Source: JAICJR01 sp036494715 (GTDB taxonomy: Bacteria > Actinomycetota > Thermoleophilia > Solirubrobacterales > Thermoleophilaceae). From it: a DNA stretch of 64,000 bases. A program made the translations under genes and the position numbers. This document shows, piece by piece, positions 8,933-17,523 of this stretch. Where the stretch lies: contig DASXNY010000050.1 in assembly GCA_036494715.1 (NCBI GenBank), positions 7,888 to 71,887 of the forward strand. The letters run 5' to 3'. The notes under the pieces are model-generated. The model was given only the letters and a program-made list of their open reading frames with translations, was not told the DNA's origin and made no database searches. How positions within the stretch are numbered: position 1 is the first letter of the stretch; each line of letters opens with the position of its first letter.

Positions 8933-9735
8933 CCGTCCTCGCGCCACATCACAGGGAAGAACGCCTCGTCCATCGCGGTCTCCCCCGGCCGGCGGTACTT
9001 CGAGTAGATCGGATGGGGGTGCGCCGGGTTCCAGCGCGTGTCCGCGGCGATCATGTGGCTCACGACTGAGCGGCGCTCGCGGTCTGGGCGCTCGTTGCGG
9101 GGGCTGCCGTGGAAGGTCCAGCCGCCATGGAAGGCGGCGCCGCCGGCGGGCACCTCGATCGGCACGAGCTCGAGCTCGGCATCCCGCGGCATCGACGCGC
9201 GCGCGTGCGCGAGCCAGTCGTCGGGCGCGTGGAACTCGCCTCCGAGCGCCGCGTGCGGCCAGTGGTTCGAGCCCTTGACGTAGAAGATCGTGCCGGTGTC
9301 GGCGCTCGTGTCGTCGAGCGCCATCCAGCAGGTGGTCATGTTCGGCGGGTCGAGGTGGTCGAGGTAGGAGGCGTCCTGGTGGCAGAGCAGCGACTTGCTC
9401 GACGGCGGCTTCCAGATCAGGTTGTCCTGCGCCAGCCGCAGTCCCGGCAGACCGGCGAGCCGCGCCCCGAACTCGGCGTTGCGCGCGGCCAGCACCGTGG
9501 CCGCCACGGTGCGGTCTGCCTTCCAGGCGTTGCAGAGCTGGCGCGTGAGATCCGGCGGCGTCTCGTCCGGCACGTAGTTGACCTCGTCGGGCCGCAGCCC
9601 GGTCTCCCACTCGTGCCGGAAGCAGGCGCCGAAGTGCTCGCGCAGGCGCTCGACCTCGTCAGCGTCGAGGAAGCGCTCGAGCACGACGAAGCCGTTGCGG
9701 CGGTATGCGTCGATCTGCTGGGCGGTCGGCTGCAC
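8860..9735 (-). CDS. Phytanoyl-CoA dioxygenase (PhyH) family protein
   Basis: 291 residues from a GTG at 9735. It is a non-haem Fe(II)/2-oxoglutarate dioxygenase. The HxD iron motif is CHQDASY (His119, Asp121), and the distal half has HGGWTFHGSPRNERPDRERR, supplying the third histidine and the 2-oxoglutarate-binding arginine. The N-terminus IDAYRRNGFVVLERFLDADEVERLREHF is typical. Such enzymes hydroxylate unactivated carbons of diverse small molecules; the substrate is not predictable here. It stands alone on the minus strand, convergent with GrpB with a 73-nt coding overlap, and follows the ExoD-like gene by 19 nt. Confidence 0.9.
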   Translation of the reverse strand: MQPTAQQIDAYRRNGFVVLERFLDADEVERLREHFGACFRHEWETGLRPDEVNYVPDETPPDLTRQLCNAWKADRTVAATVLAARNAEFGARLAGLPGLRLAQDNLIWKPPSSKSLLCHQDASYLDHLDPPNMTTCWMALDDTSADTGTIFYVKGSNHWPHAALGGEFHAPDDWLAHARASMPRDAELELVPIEVPAGGAAFHGGWTFHGSPRNERPDRERRSVVSHMIAADTRWNPAHPHPIYSKYRRPGETAMDEAFFPVMWREDGYRTPWLDSERERIAPISSSLASA

Positions 9736-9754
9736 GGCTGCGACCTTACCGCCG

Positions 9755-10372
9755 CTAGAACAGGGAGCTCAAGCCGTGGACGGCGGCGCGGCCGAGCACG
9801 ATCTCGAGCAGCACGCCGCCGCTGCCGATCGCGACGCCCACGACGACGACGAGGAAGTCCTCGAGCAGGACGCCGAGTGACAGCAGCACGACGCCGAGCG
9901 CCGGCAGCGTGTCGAGGCCCGTGAACGGCGGCGCCAGGAATGCGCCGATCGAGCCGCCGAGGACGAGCACGCCGAACACGACCGAGCTCAGGCGATGCTC
10001 GAACAGGAAGCGCAGCCGCGGCCGCGAGAGGCGCTCGAGCCGGCGGATCAGCTTCATGAGTCCGCCGATGAAGCGCTGCTGCTTGGGTCCGGCGAGCTCG
10101 AGGCGCTGCCAGCGTGCGGGCAGCCAGATCTTGTCGCGGCCGGCGATCAGCTGCAGCGCGAGCAGCACGGCGATGACCTCGAACACGTGCGTCACCCCGC
10201 CGGTGGGCAGCGGCAGCGCCGGCACTCCCAGCAGCAGCACGAACAGGAGCGCGAAGCTCTTCTCCTCGAACAGCGTGACCAGGCTGCCGAGCGTCTTCTT
10301 GCCCTCGCTCTCGAGCCAGCGCTCGAGAGCGTGACTCACCGGCTCCGGCCCCGGGCGTGAAGCCGACTCCAC
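9755..10372 (-). CDS. ExoD family membrane protein
   Basis: 205 residues from a GTG. Motifs of the ExoD (exopolysaccharide synthesis) family are seen: GSLVTLFEEKSFALLFVLLLGVPALPLP near the N-terminus, then a loop with GRDKIWLPARWQRLEL, then three to four hydrophobic stretches ending in VLLLSLGVLLEDFLVVVVGV. It is an integral cytoplasmic-membrane protein. ExoD is linked genetically to exopolysaccharide production and alkali tolerance in rhizobia, but its molecular activity is unknown. It lies 6 nt downstream of the FHA gene on the same strand, so they are likely co-transcribed. Confidence 0.87.
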   Translation of the reverse strand: MESASRPGPEPVSHALERWLESEGKKTLGSLVTLFEEKSFALLFVLLLGVPALPLPTGGVTHVFEVIAVLLALQLIAGRDKIWLPARWQRLELAGPKQQRFIGGLMKLIRRLERLSRPRLRFLFEHRLSSVVFGVLVLGGSIGAFLAPPFTGLDTLPALGVVLLSLGVLLEDFLVVVVGVAIGSGGVLLEIVLGRAAVHGLSSLF

Positions 10373-10378
10373 GCCGCG

Positions 10379-10744
10379 CTACTGGGGTGCGCCGAGCCGG
10401 TAGGAAATGCCGCCGAAGCTCACGCGGTCGCCCGGGTGAACCTCGACCTCGCCGACCACGCGCCAGCCGTTCACGAGCGTCCCGTTGGTGGAGCGCAGGT
10501 CGCTGAGGAACCAGGAGCCGTCGCGGTGGCGCAGGCAGGCGTGTTGCCGCGAAACGGTGTCGTCGCTCAGCACGCAGTCACACGTGGGCGAGCGGCCGAG
10601 CGTGACGGGGCGCCCGAGCGGCAGCGCGAGCCCTGGCATGCGCGGGTTCCGCCAGGCGGCCTCGATTCGCGCCGTAAAGCGCGACAGGCGATCGACCGCC
10701 GCGACCGTGTGGGAAAGCACCGGGGTGGGCGGATCTGCCGTCAT
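10379..10744 (-). CDS. FHA-domain protein
   Basis: 121 residues from the ATG at 10744; a TTG further out at 10783 would add 13 residues that look unrelated. One FHA domain fills the C-terminal two thirds: LGRSPTCDCVLSDDTVSRQHACL, then DLRSTNGTLVNG, which carries the conserved Gly-Arg, Ser, His and Asn-Gly-Thr residues that read phosphothreonine peptides. No other domain is present. It would act as a cytoplasmic phospho-dependent adaptor for a Ser/Thr kinase that is not in the window. It is divergent from the FMN reductase gene. Confidence 0.9.
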   Translation of the reverse strand: MTADPPTPVLSHTVAAVDRLSRFTARIEAAWRNPRMPGLALPLGRPVTLGRSPTCDCVLSDDTVSRQHACLRHRDGSWFLSDLRSTNGTLVNGWRVVGEVEVHPGDRVSFGGISYRLGAPQ

Positions 10745-10767
10745 GCAGCATCCATCCTGCCACCACT

Positions 10768-10793
10768 GTGTGAGCTGCGCCAAATCGGGGTAA
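10768..10793 (+). promoter_or_regulatory. Candidate SigB/SigF-type promoter, FMN reductase gene
   Basis: GTGT (10768-10771), a 16-nt spacer and GGGTAA (10788-10793). The -10 is perfect and the -35 matches the relaxed GNNT form. The GTG start at 10805 is only 11 nt beyond the -10 box, so the transcript would start within a few bases of the start codon. Confidence 0.55.
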
Positions 10794-10804
10794 CGCTCAG
10801 CACC

Positions 10805-11410
10805 GTGAAGGCCGTCGTACTCAACTGCACGCTCAAGCGCTCACCCACCGTCTCCAATACCGAGCGCCTGGCCGAGCAGCTGACAGGCGCGCTCCGCGAG
10901 CACGACGTCGAGTCCGAGCTGGTCCGCGTGGTGGACCACGACGTACTGCCCGGGGTCTCGACCGACGAGGGCCCGGGCGACGCCTGGCCCGCCATTCACG
11001 AGCGGATCCTGCGCGCCGAGATCCTGATTCTCGCCACGCCCACCTGGCTCGGCCAGCCCTCGAGCGTCGCCAAGCGCGTGCTCGAGCGGATGGACGCGAT
11101 GCTGTCCGAGACCGACGACGACGGCCGGCCGGTGGCGTTCAACCGGGTGGCCGGCTTCGTGGTGACGGGAAACGAGGACGGCGCGCACCATGTGATCGCC
11201 GAGCTCACGCAGGGCGTGACGGACATCGGCTTCACGGTCCCGGGACAGGCGTGGACCTACTGGAACATGGGGCCCGGCCCGGGGCCGGACTACAGCGACA
11301 CCGACCACGGCCACGAGTGGTCCGAGTCGACCGCCAAGGCCGCGGCATCCAACATCGCCGCGGCGGCGCAGGCGCTGGCCGCCAACCCGATCCCGGCGCC
11401 GCCGGGTTGA
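10805..11410 (+). CDS. NADPH-dependent FMN reductase / flavodoxin-fold oxidoreductase
   Basis: 201 residues from the GTG at 10805, the first codon giving the family N-terminus VKAVVLNCTLKRSPTVSNTE. This flavodoxin-like fold has an FMN phosphate loop (LKRSPTVSNTE), the second loop ATPTWLGQPSSVAKRVLERMD and the third FVVTGNEDGAHH. Relatives reduce FMN, quinones or azo compounds with NAD(P)H in the cytoplasm. It could supply reduced flavin to the LLM monooxygenases upstream. A SigB/F-like promoter lies immediately before it and leaves almost no 5' leader and no room for a ribosome-binding site. Translation therefore probably begins on a leaderless message. Confidence 0.88.
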   Translation: MKAVVLNCTLKRSPTVSNTERLAEQLTGALREHDVESELVRVVDHDVLPGVSTDEGPGDAWPAIHERILRAEILILATPTWLGQPSSVAKRVLERMDAMLSETDDDGRPVAFNRVAGFVVTGNEDGAHHVIAELTQGVTDIGFTVPGQAWTYWNMGPGPGPDYSDTDHGHEWSESTAKAAASNIAAAAQALAANPIPAPPG

Positions 11411-11462
11411 CATGGACTCCCTGAAGGGAAGCATTCAACGGCCGGGCCTGAGGCCACTTCAC

Positions 11463-11487
11463 GTTTGGGCGCAGGCCATCCGGGCAG
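11463..11487 (+). promoter_or_regulatory. Candidate SigB/SigF-like promoter with GGGCAG -10
   Basis: GTTT (11463-11466), exactly 15 nt, then GGGCAG (11482-11487). The -35 and spacing are perfect; the -10 has C for T. The ATG at 11498 follows after 10 nt, the same geometry as at the GGGTA promoters in this window. The same GTTT-N15-GGGCAG occurs before the gene at 51647. Confidence 0.4.
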
Positions 11488-11497
11488 CCGAACTTGT

Positions 11498-11725
11498 ATG
11501 AAGTCTGGTTCTCGGCTACTCATCCTGTTCACGTTTGCGGTCGCCCTCGTGGTGGGCGGGGTCGTGTCGCTCGCGACGGGCAGCTGGTGGTTCCTGATAC
11601 TTGCGATTGCCCTGCATGTCCTCGGCACAACGGTCGTGCTCGGCACGATCGGCCGGCGTCTGCGCGAGGAGGACAAGCCCGACCCGGTGACGGAGGCGCG
11701 CCTCGTCGAGCAGGACCGTGCCTGA
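11498..11725 (+). CDS. Small two-helix membrane protein
   Basis: 75 residues from the ATG at 11498 (MKSGSRLLILF); an open frame reaches 11465 but overlaps the promoter-like motif. Two membrane helices (about residues 5-25 and 28-50) are followed by a charged tail with REEDKPDP. No family is recognised. The stop overlaps the start of the MFS gene by 8 nt, so the two are probably translated together, and the protein may be an accessory of that transporter. The function is unknown. Confidence 0.65.
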   Translation: MKSGSRLLILFTFAVALVVGGVVSLATGSWWFLILAIALHVLGTTVVLGTIGRRLREEDKPDPVTEARLVEQDRA

Positions 11726-13214
11726 CGTCCGTGGCCTGAAGGGTCCGCTGGCTGACAGCTACCCGGGCGCCGTCGCCCTGGTGGTGTTCGCCCTCACGCC
11801 TTACCTGGCGCTGAGCACGGCACTCACCCCGCTCACCCCGATGCTGTCGAAGAGCTTGGGCATGAGCCAGCAGTCGCTCGAGTTGACGGCGGGCATGGCC
11901 AACGCGGCCTACGCGTTCGGCACCGTCGCGGCGGTGCAGTTCGCCGTGCACCTGCGCGGGCGGCGGATGCTCGTCCTGTACGCGACGTTCTTCCTGATCG
12001 GCTCGCTGCTCGCCGCCAGCGCGCAGTCGCCTGGTCTGTTCATCGCCGGTCGCGTGCTGCAAGGACTCTGCACCAGCCTGATGCTGATCGCGGCGGTGCC
12101 GCCGCTCGTGATCGGCTGGCCCGCGTCCAAGATGCCCTGGACCGCCGGGACGATGAACATGTGCATCTTCGGGGCCGTCGCGCTCGGCCCGGTGATCGGC
12201 GGCGTACAGGCCGGGGCGGGCGACTGGCGCCCGCTGTTCTGGATAGTGGCGGGCGTGGGAGCGCTGGCACTGCTGTTCGTGCTGCTCACCTTCGAGGACC
12301 AGGAGCCGCAGGACAAGAGCGCGCCGTGGGACCTGATCGCGCAGCTGCTGGCGGGTGCCGGTTGCGCGGCGGCGTTCTTCGGCGCCTCCGAGCTGACGAC
12401 CCACCCGTTCGGGAGCACTATCGTGCTGCTGCCGCTCGCCGCGGGCGCCGCGATGATCGTCGCGCTCGTCGTCCACCAGTACGTGGCCGAGCATCCGCTG
12501 ATGCCCGTGCGCTCGCTGGCGACCACGTTCCCGGTGGCCGGCATCGTGATCGCGATGGCCGCGGGCGCCGCCTCGGTGGCGACCGTCGAGCTCGTGCAGA
12601 TGGCCCTCCAGAGCAAGCTGCCGCCGGCGCACCTCGGCGCACTGTTCTGGCCCGAGTTCGGCGCCGCGGTGGCGACCGCCGTGCTGTTCGGCCTCATCTT
12701 CCGCACGCGCTTCGTCGCGCTGCTCGCGTTTGCCGGGCTGCTCGTGATGGGCGCTGGGGCGGCCGTCCTCAGCGGCGTTGGCAGCGGCTCCGATGCCGTC
12801 GTGCTCGTGGGGTCCGCACTGCTCGGCCTGGGGGTGGGCGCATCCGTGTCGCCGGCACTCTTCCTTGCGGGCTTTTCGCTCAAGTCGAAGCAGCTTCCAC
12901 GCGTGTTCGCGCTGATCGAGCTGCTGCGCGGAGTGGCCGCGTTCATGCTCGCGCCCGTGCTTCTGCACGTCGCACAGACGGTGGGCGGCAACCCGGAGTC
13001 GGGCACGAAGACCGCTATCTGGATCTGCTTCGCGATCGCGATCGGCGGCGCGCTGATCGCCGCCTCGCTGTTCGTGCTCGGCCGCGCGCGCCTCCAGGCA
13101 CCGGACCTCGAGCCGTGGCTCGAGGGCGAGCAGCCGGCGATCGAGTCGCCGCCGCTGGGCGCCGGCATCCGTGCGAAGGGCGCGGCGCTGGCGGTGGGCG
13201 CCGGACGGCAATGA
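11718..13214 (+). CDS. MFS transporter (14-TM drug/proton antiporter type)
   Basis: 498 residues from a GTG at 11718. It has about 14 hydrophobic segments and the MFS loop LRGRRMLVLYATFFLIGSLL between helices 2 and 3. The helix-5 region FGAVALGPVIGG resembles the antiporter motif C (GxxxGPxxGG), which indicates export by proton exchange as in the DHA2 subfamily. It sits in the cytoplasmic membrane. The substrate is unknown. The start overlaps the end of the small membrane protein gene, giving a likely two-gene unit. The next gene, the SCO1-TlpA fusion, begins 41 nt downstream and has its own GAGGAG ribosome-binding site. Confidence 0.87.
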   Translation: MPDVRGLKGPLADSYPGAVALVVFALTPYLALSTALTPLTPMLSKSLGMSQQSLELTAGMANAAYAFGTVAAVQFAVHLRGRRMLVLYATFFLIGSLLAASAQSPGLFIAGRVLQGLCTSLMLIAAVPPLVIGWPASKMPWTAGTMNMCIFGAVALGPVIGGVQAGAGDWRPLFWIVAGVGALALLFVLLTFEDQEPQDKSAPWDLIAQLLAGAGCAAAFFGASELTTHPFGSTIVLLPLAAGAAMIVALVVHQYVAEHPLMPVRSLATTFPVAGIVIAMAAGAASVATVELVQMALQSKLPPAHLGALFWPEFGAAVATAVLFGLIFRTRFVALLAFAGLLVMGAGAAVLSGVGSGSDAVVLVGSALLGLGVGASVSPALFLAGFSLKSKQLPRVFALIELLRGVAAFMLAPVLLHVAQTVGGNPESGTKTAIWICFAIAIGGALIAASLFVLGRARLQAPDLEPWLEGEQPAIESPPLGAGIRAKGAALAVGAGRQ

Positions 13215-13255
13215 GCCGGCAGCGCCGAGCCCGCTGAGGAGGCGTATCTTCGGTC

Positions 13256-14494
13256 GTGATGTTCCGGTCGAAGACGCTCCGCGCGGCCTTCGTCCTGCTT
13301 GGGGTCGGGGTGCTGCTCCTAGCCGCCGACGTGATCTTCGCTCGGCTGCCAGGCCATGCGTCGGACGGCGTGGACGGAGGTTCGATCGGCAACGGCAAGC
13401 TCACCGTCGGAACGCTGCTCGACAGGCAAGTGCCGGACTTCGAGCTCGTTGACGAGCGCGGCCACTCCACCTCCCTGAAGTCGTTCCGCGGCCGCTACCT
13501 CGTGCTCGCCCCCTCGATGACGTTGTGTCACGAGGTCTGCCCGATGACGACCGCGGCGCTCGAGCGGATCCAGCGCACCATCGACCGGGATGGCCTGGGC
13601 GGCGATGCGACCGTCGCCGAGGTGAGCGTCGACCCATGGCGCGACACGCCGAGGCGCCTGCGCGCCTACGCGCGCCTCGCGGGAGTGAACTTCCGGATGC
13701 TCACCGGGAGCCGCGCCGAGCTCGCGCGGCTGTGGAGGTACTTCGGCGTCTACTTCCGGCGCGTGCCGCAAGGCCGCTCGCCCGACACGGACTGGCTCAC
13801 TGGCAAGCCCGAGACGTTCGACGTCGAACACACCGATGGGCTCTTCATCATCGATCCACACGGCAACTGGCGCGTGGCGGCGATCGGGATGCCGGCGGTG
13901 GGCGGCCGGCTGCCCGCCCGGCTCGAGCGCCTCCTGAGTGACGAGGGGCGCAACAACCTGCGGCATCCGCAGGCGCCATGGACGCCGCACCAGGCGTTGG
14001 CCGACCTGTTCACCCTGAAGGCGAACGACGACGCGAGCGCTCCACCACCGGGCGCGCCGGCGCAGAGCCGGTCAACCGGGCCCGCCGGAACGCTCCTCGG
14101 CGGTGGCGCCGCCGCGTTCAGGCGGCGCCTGGCCGGCCTCCGCGGCCATCCGGTGGTGGTGAATGAGTGGGCCTCGTGGTGCCTCCCCTGCCGGGGCGAG
14201 TTCCCGCTCTTCGCCCAGGCCTCGAGCAACTTCGGCAAGCGGGTGTCGTTCCTCGGAGTCGACGTGAGCGACAGCGCCTCGGCGGCGCGCGACTTCCTAC
14301 GCGCGCATGCCCTGCCCTACCCGAGCTTCTCCGATTCGAGCGGCGCGGTGGCGGCCTCGTTCGGGAACGCGCAGGCTCTGCCGACGACGATCTTCTTCAC
14401 CCCGGACGGACGCCGGGCGTACACGCATATCGGCGCCTACGCGGCGCCCGAGGCGCTCGCGTCAGACATCCGCAGCTACGCGCTGAGGGAGTGA
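13256..14494 (+). CDS. SCO1/SenC-TlpA fusion protein (copper chaperone plus thioredoxin)
   Basis: 412 residues. An N-terminal membrane anchor or signal (about 8-28) is followed by a SCO1/SenC domain with the copper-binding CHEVC (Cys91, Cys95) and the distal histidine His192 in VEHTDGLFIIDPHG. A Pro/Ala linker (about 250-270) leads to a TlpA-like thioredoxin domain with the redox motif WCLPC (Cys309, Cys312) and the cis-proline region ALPTTIFF. SCO1 delivers copper to the CuA site of oxidase subunit II, and a TlpA-type thioredoxin can reduce SCO1 or the CuA cysteines. In known systems these are separate proteins. The gene opens the respiratory operon directly before subunit II with a GTGA overlap, which fits CuA assembly. 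The GTG at 13256 is followed directly by an ATG. Confidence 0.9.
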   Translation: MMFRSKTLRAAFVLLGVGVLLLAADVIFARLPGHASDGVDGGSIGNGKLTVGTLLDRQVPDFELVDERGHSTSLKSFRGRYLVLAPSMTLCHEVCPMTTAALERIQRTIDRDGLGGDATVAEVSVDPWRDTPRRLRAYARLAGVNFRMLTGSRAELARLWRYFGVYFRRVPQGRSPDTDWLTGKPETFDVEHTDGLFIIDPHGNWRVAAIGMPAVGGRLPARLERLLSDEGRNNLRHPQAPWTPHQALADLFTLKANDDASAPPPGAPAQSRSTGPAGTLLGGGAAAFRRRLAGLRGHPVVVNEWASWCLPCRGEFPLFAQASSNFGKRVSFLGVDVSDSASAARDFLRAHALPYPSFSDSSGAVAASFGNAQALPTTIFFTPDGRRAYTHIGAYAAPEALASDIRSYALRE

Positions 14495-15609
14495 CCGGGA
14501 AAACCGGTTCAAGCCGCGACGGAGCGGGTAGGACGCCCCGCGAGTTGCTCGCGCGGCCTGCAGATGTGAGAAGGGTTGCTCGCGGTTTGGCGGGAGGGTC
14601 GCTGCGCCGTCTGCTGCTCGCGGCGTCGCTCGTCTGCGCGGTCGTTCTGCTGAGCGGCTGCGGCCGTGGCAACGGGCAGTCCACGCTCAGCCCGGAGAGC
14701 GACCAGAGCCGCAAGATCGTGCACCTCTGGTGGGGCATGCTCGCGGCCGCCGGAGTGGTTTTCGGGGGCGCGGTCGCACTGCTGGTGATCGCATGGGTGC
14801 GGCGTAACCGCGAGGGATTGCCAGGGGCAGGCAAGAACGACAACGTGGCCACCGGCCTGGTGGTGGCGTTCGGGATCTTCGTGCCGGTGGTGTGCCTCGC
14901 GATCCTGTTCTTCGTCGCGGACATCGGGGTGGTGCGGGCCACCGATGCGCCCCAGCCCGGGCAGACCAAGCTCACGATCGACGTCGTCGGGCACCAGTGG
15001 TTCTGGGAGGTGCGCTATCCCGGCACGCGCGCGGTGACGGCCAACGAGATCCACATACCGGTGAAGACGCCGGTGAAGGTGGTGGCGACGACCGCGGATG
15101 TGATCCACAGCTTCTGGGTGCCGGAGCTGAACAAGAAGATCGACACGATCCCCGGCCAGAACAACAGCGTCGAGCTGTACGCGGACAAGGTCGGCTTTTA
15201 CCGCGGGCAGTGCGCGGAGTTCTGCGGACTCCAGCACGCCCACATGGCGATGGCGGTCTACGCCGACCCGCCCGCGAAGTTCAGGGCCTGGCTCGCCAAC
15301 ATGTCGCGGCCGTTGCCGCAGCCGGCCAATCCGCAGGCCAAGGCCGGGGAGCAGGACTTCCTCAGCCTCCAGTGCGCTAGCTGCCACACGCTCCGCGGGA
15401 CAACGGCCAACGGCAGGATCGGCCCGGACCTCACCCACCTCGCCACTCGCCGCACGCTCGCCGCCCTCACGATCACGAACACGCGCACGGATCTCACCAA
15501 CTGGATCCGCGATCCCCAGCACGTCAAGCCCGGCAACAAGATGCCGGGGCTCAACCTGACGGGGCGGCAGCTCCAGCAGCTCGTCACGTTCCTCGAGGGT
15601 CTCCGCTAG
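14491..15609 (+). CDS. ctaC: Cytochrome c oxidase subunit II with cytochrome c domain (caa3 type)
   Basis: About 372 residues from the GTG at 14491 that overlaps the upstream stop; another GTG at 14566 would give a shorter leader. A lipobox-like LLSGC ends the signal sequence. Two membrane helices follow, then the cupredoxin domain with the CuA ligand set CAEFCGLQHAHM (about residue 241) and VIHSFWVPELN. A C-terminal cytochrome c domain with CASCH (about residue 295) and a Met ligand candidate in NKMPGL marks the caa3 type. It receives electrons from the QcrCAB complex encoded downstream and passes them to subunit I at the outer face of the membrane. Confidence 0.95.
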   Translation: MTGKTGSSRDGAGRTPRELLARPADVRRVARGLAGGSLRRLLLAASLVCAVVLLSGCGRGNGQSTLSPESDQSRKIVHLWWGMLAAAGVVFGGAVALLVIAWVRRNREGLPGAGKNDNVATGLVVAFGIFVPVVCLAILFFVADIGVVRATDAPQPGQTKLTIDVVGHQWFWEVRYPGTRAVTANEIHIPVKTPVKVVATTADVIHSFWVPELNKKIDTIPGQNNSVELYADKVGFYRGQCAEFCGLQHAHMAMAVYADPPAKFRAWLANMSRPLPQPANPQAKAGEQDFLSLQCASCHTLRGTTANGRIGPDLTHLATRRTLAALTITNTRTDLTNWIRDPQHVKPGNKMPGLNLTGRQLQQLVTFLEGLR

Positions 15610-17523
15610 ATGGCGAGCATCGCGTCAGATGCCGCCACCCGCCGCGTCCGCAGGCTCGAGCGCATCTGGGTCGAGCGCCCCGGGGTGCTCGGCTGGCTCA
15701 CCACCACGGACCACAAGCGGATCGGAATCCTCTACCTGTTCACCTCGCTGCTGCTGTTCGCCGCGGGCGGCACCGAGGCGCTGCTGATCCGCACGCAGCT
15801 GCTCACGCCGAACGGCACGACGCTGTCGCCGGCCACCTTCGACTCCGTCATGACGATGCACGGGGTCACGATGATCTTCTTCTTCATCATCCCGATCTCC
15901 ACCGGCGCCTTCGGGAACTACCTGCTGCCGCTCATGATCGGCGCCCGGGACATGGCGTTCCCGCGCCTCAACGCCTTCTCCTACTGGGTCTTCCTGGCGT
16001 CGGGGATCTTCGTCTACGTCGGCCTGTTCACGGGCAACGGACCGAATGCCGGCTGGTTCGACTACGTGCCCCTCGCCTCGCGCACGTTCGACCCGGGCTC
16101 GGCGATCGACTTCTACGCGCTCGCGCTGATCTTCAACGGCATCTCGAGCACGGCGGCGGCGATCAACTTCATCGTCACGATCTTCAAGCTGCGCGCGCCC
16201 GGCATGTCGCTCAACCGGATGCCGCTGTTCTGCTACGCGTTCCTGGCGGTGTCGTTCGCCCTCCTGTTCGCGCTCCCGGCTCTCACGATCGACTGCGTCT
16301 ACCTCGAGCTCGACCGCCGCCTTGGCTTCAACTTCTTCAACATCGGCCACGGCGGCAGCGTGCTCCTCTGGCAGCACCTGTTCTGGATCTTCGGGCACCC
16401 CGAGGTCTACATCATCATCCTGCCGGCCTTCGGGATCGCGACGTCGATCATCCCGACGTTCACGCGCCGGCGGATGATCGCGTTCCCGCTCGTCGCGCTG
16501 GCGGAGATCCTCGTGGCGTTCATCGGCTTCGGCGTGTGGGCGCACCACATGTTCGCCGTCGGGCTCGACACGGTCACGACGGTCTTCTTCGCCGCGGCGT
16601 CCATGGTCGTGGTGATCCCCAGCGCGATCCAGATCTTCGCCTGGCTCACCACGCTCGTCAGCGGCCGGCCGATCTTCCAGACGCCGCTGCTCTGGATCGC
16701 GGGCTTCATCGTCTACTTCATCCTTGGCGGGCTCAGCGGGATCATGTTCGCGGCGATCCCGTTCGACCAGCAGCTGACGGATACCTACTTCGTCGTCGCC
16801 CACTTCCACTTCATCATCTTCGGCGCGGCGGTGTTCCCGCTCCTCGGCGGCCTCTACTACTGGTTCCCGAAGGTCACGGGCCGGCTCTACCACGAGCGGC
16901 TCGGCAAGGCGAGCTTCTGGCTCACCTTCCTGGGCACCGGAGTGACCTTCTTCCCGATGCACATCGTCGGCTTGCTCGGCATGCCGCGGCGGCAGTACAC
17001 CTACCCCTCCGGGCTGGGCTGGGGTCCGTACAACATGATCGAGTCGATCGGCTCGTATCTGATCGCTGCGGGCCTCGTGCTCGTCGCCGTCAATCTCATC
17101 TGGAGCTACTTCCGGGGTGCGCCCTCGGGCCCAGACCCATTCGGCGGGGCGACGCTCGAGTGGTCCACCAGCTCGCCGCCGCCCGCCTACAACTACCCAG
17201 TCATCCCGGTTGTGACGAGCCCCTACCCGATGTGGGACCGCGAGGACCGCGGGCGCGACGAGGTGAGGCTCAGAAGAGGCGAGATGGTGCTCGACCATGG
17301 GCACGAAACGCCCGGCAGCAGCGTGCTCGACGCCGAGCTGCAGGAGGTGATCGAGATGCCGTCGGACTCGCCCTGGCCCGTGCTCGTGGCGCTGACGATG
17401 AGCGGCGTCTTCGCGATGGTGCTCACCGGTCACCTCGTGACGATGTCGATCTTCCTGGGCCTGTTGGCCCTGACCATCCTGGGCTGGCACAGCGAGGAGG
17501 CGGAGGAGGTGGCGCCCGGATGA
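15610..17523 (+). CDS. ctaD: Cytochrome c oxidase subunit I
   Basis: 637 residues; the ATG follows the subunit II stop directly. The haem-copper core is intact: TTDHKRIG at the N-terminus, FGHPEVYIIILPAFG (CuB histidine and cross-linked tyrosine, about 262), GVWAHHMFAVGL (CuB histidine pair, about 311), and VAHFHFIIFG (haem a3 and a ligands, about 398). The HPEVY tyrosine indicates an A-type oxidase. It reduces O2 to water and pumps protons. A C-terminal extension of about 100 residues carries two extra hydrophobic helices (PVLVALTMSGVFAMVL onward) and resembles a fused subunit IV. It overlaps subunit III by an ATGA. Confidence 0.97.
   Translation: MASIASDAATRRVRRLERIWVERPGVLGWLTTTDHKRIGILYLFTSLLLFAAGGTEALLIRTQLLTPNGTTLSPATFDSVMTMHGVTMIFFFIIPISTGAFGNYLLPLMIGARDMAFPRLNAFSYWVFLASGIFVYVGLFTGNGPNAGWFDYVPLASRTFDPGSAIDFYALALIFNGISSTAAAINFIVTIFKLRAPGMSLNRMPLFCYAFLAVSFALLFALPALTIDCVYLELDRRLGFNFFNIGHGGSVLLWQHLFWIFGHPEVYIIILPAFGIATSIIPTFTRRRMIAFPLVALAEILVAFIGFGVWAHHMFAVGLDTVTTVFFAAASMVVVIPSAIQIFAWLTTLVSGRPIFQTPLLWIAGFIVYFILGGLSGIMFAAIPFDQQLTDTYFVVAHFHFIIFGAAVFPLLGGLYYWFPKVTGRLYHERLGKASFWLTFLGTGVTFFPMHIVGLLGMPRRQYTYPSGLGWGPYNMIESIGSYLIAAGLVLVAVNLIWSYFRGAPSGPDPFGGATLEWSTSSPPPAYNYPVIPVVTSPYPMWDREDRGRDEVRLRRGEMVLDHGHETPGSSVLDAELQEVIEMPSDSPWPVLVALTMSGVFAMVLTGHLVTMSIFLGLLALTILGWHSEEAEEVAPG

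Noticed and set aside
15625..17490. 621-codon frame antisense to oxidase subunit I
   Set aside because: The plus strand encodes all catalytic motifs of subunit I; the antisense product is Glu/Arg/His/Asp repeats caused by codon bias.
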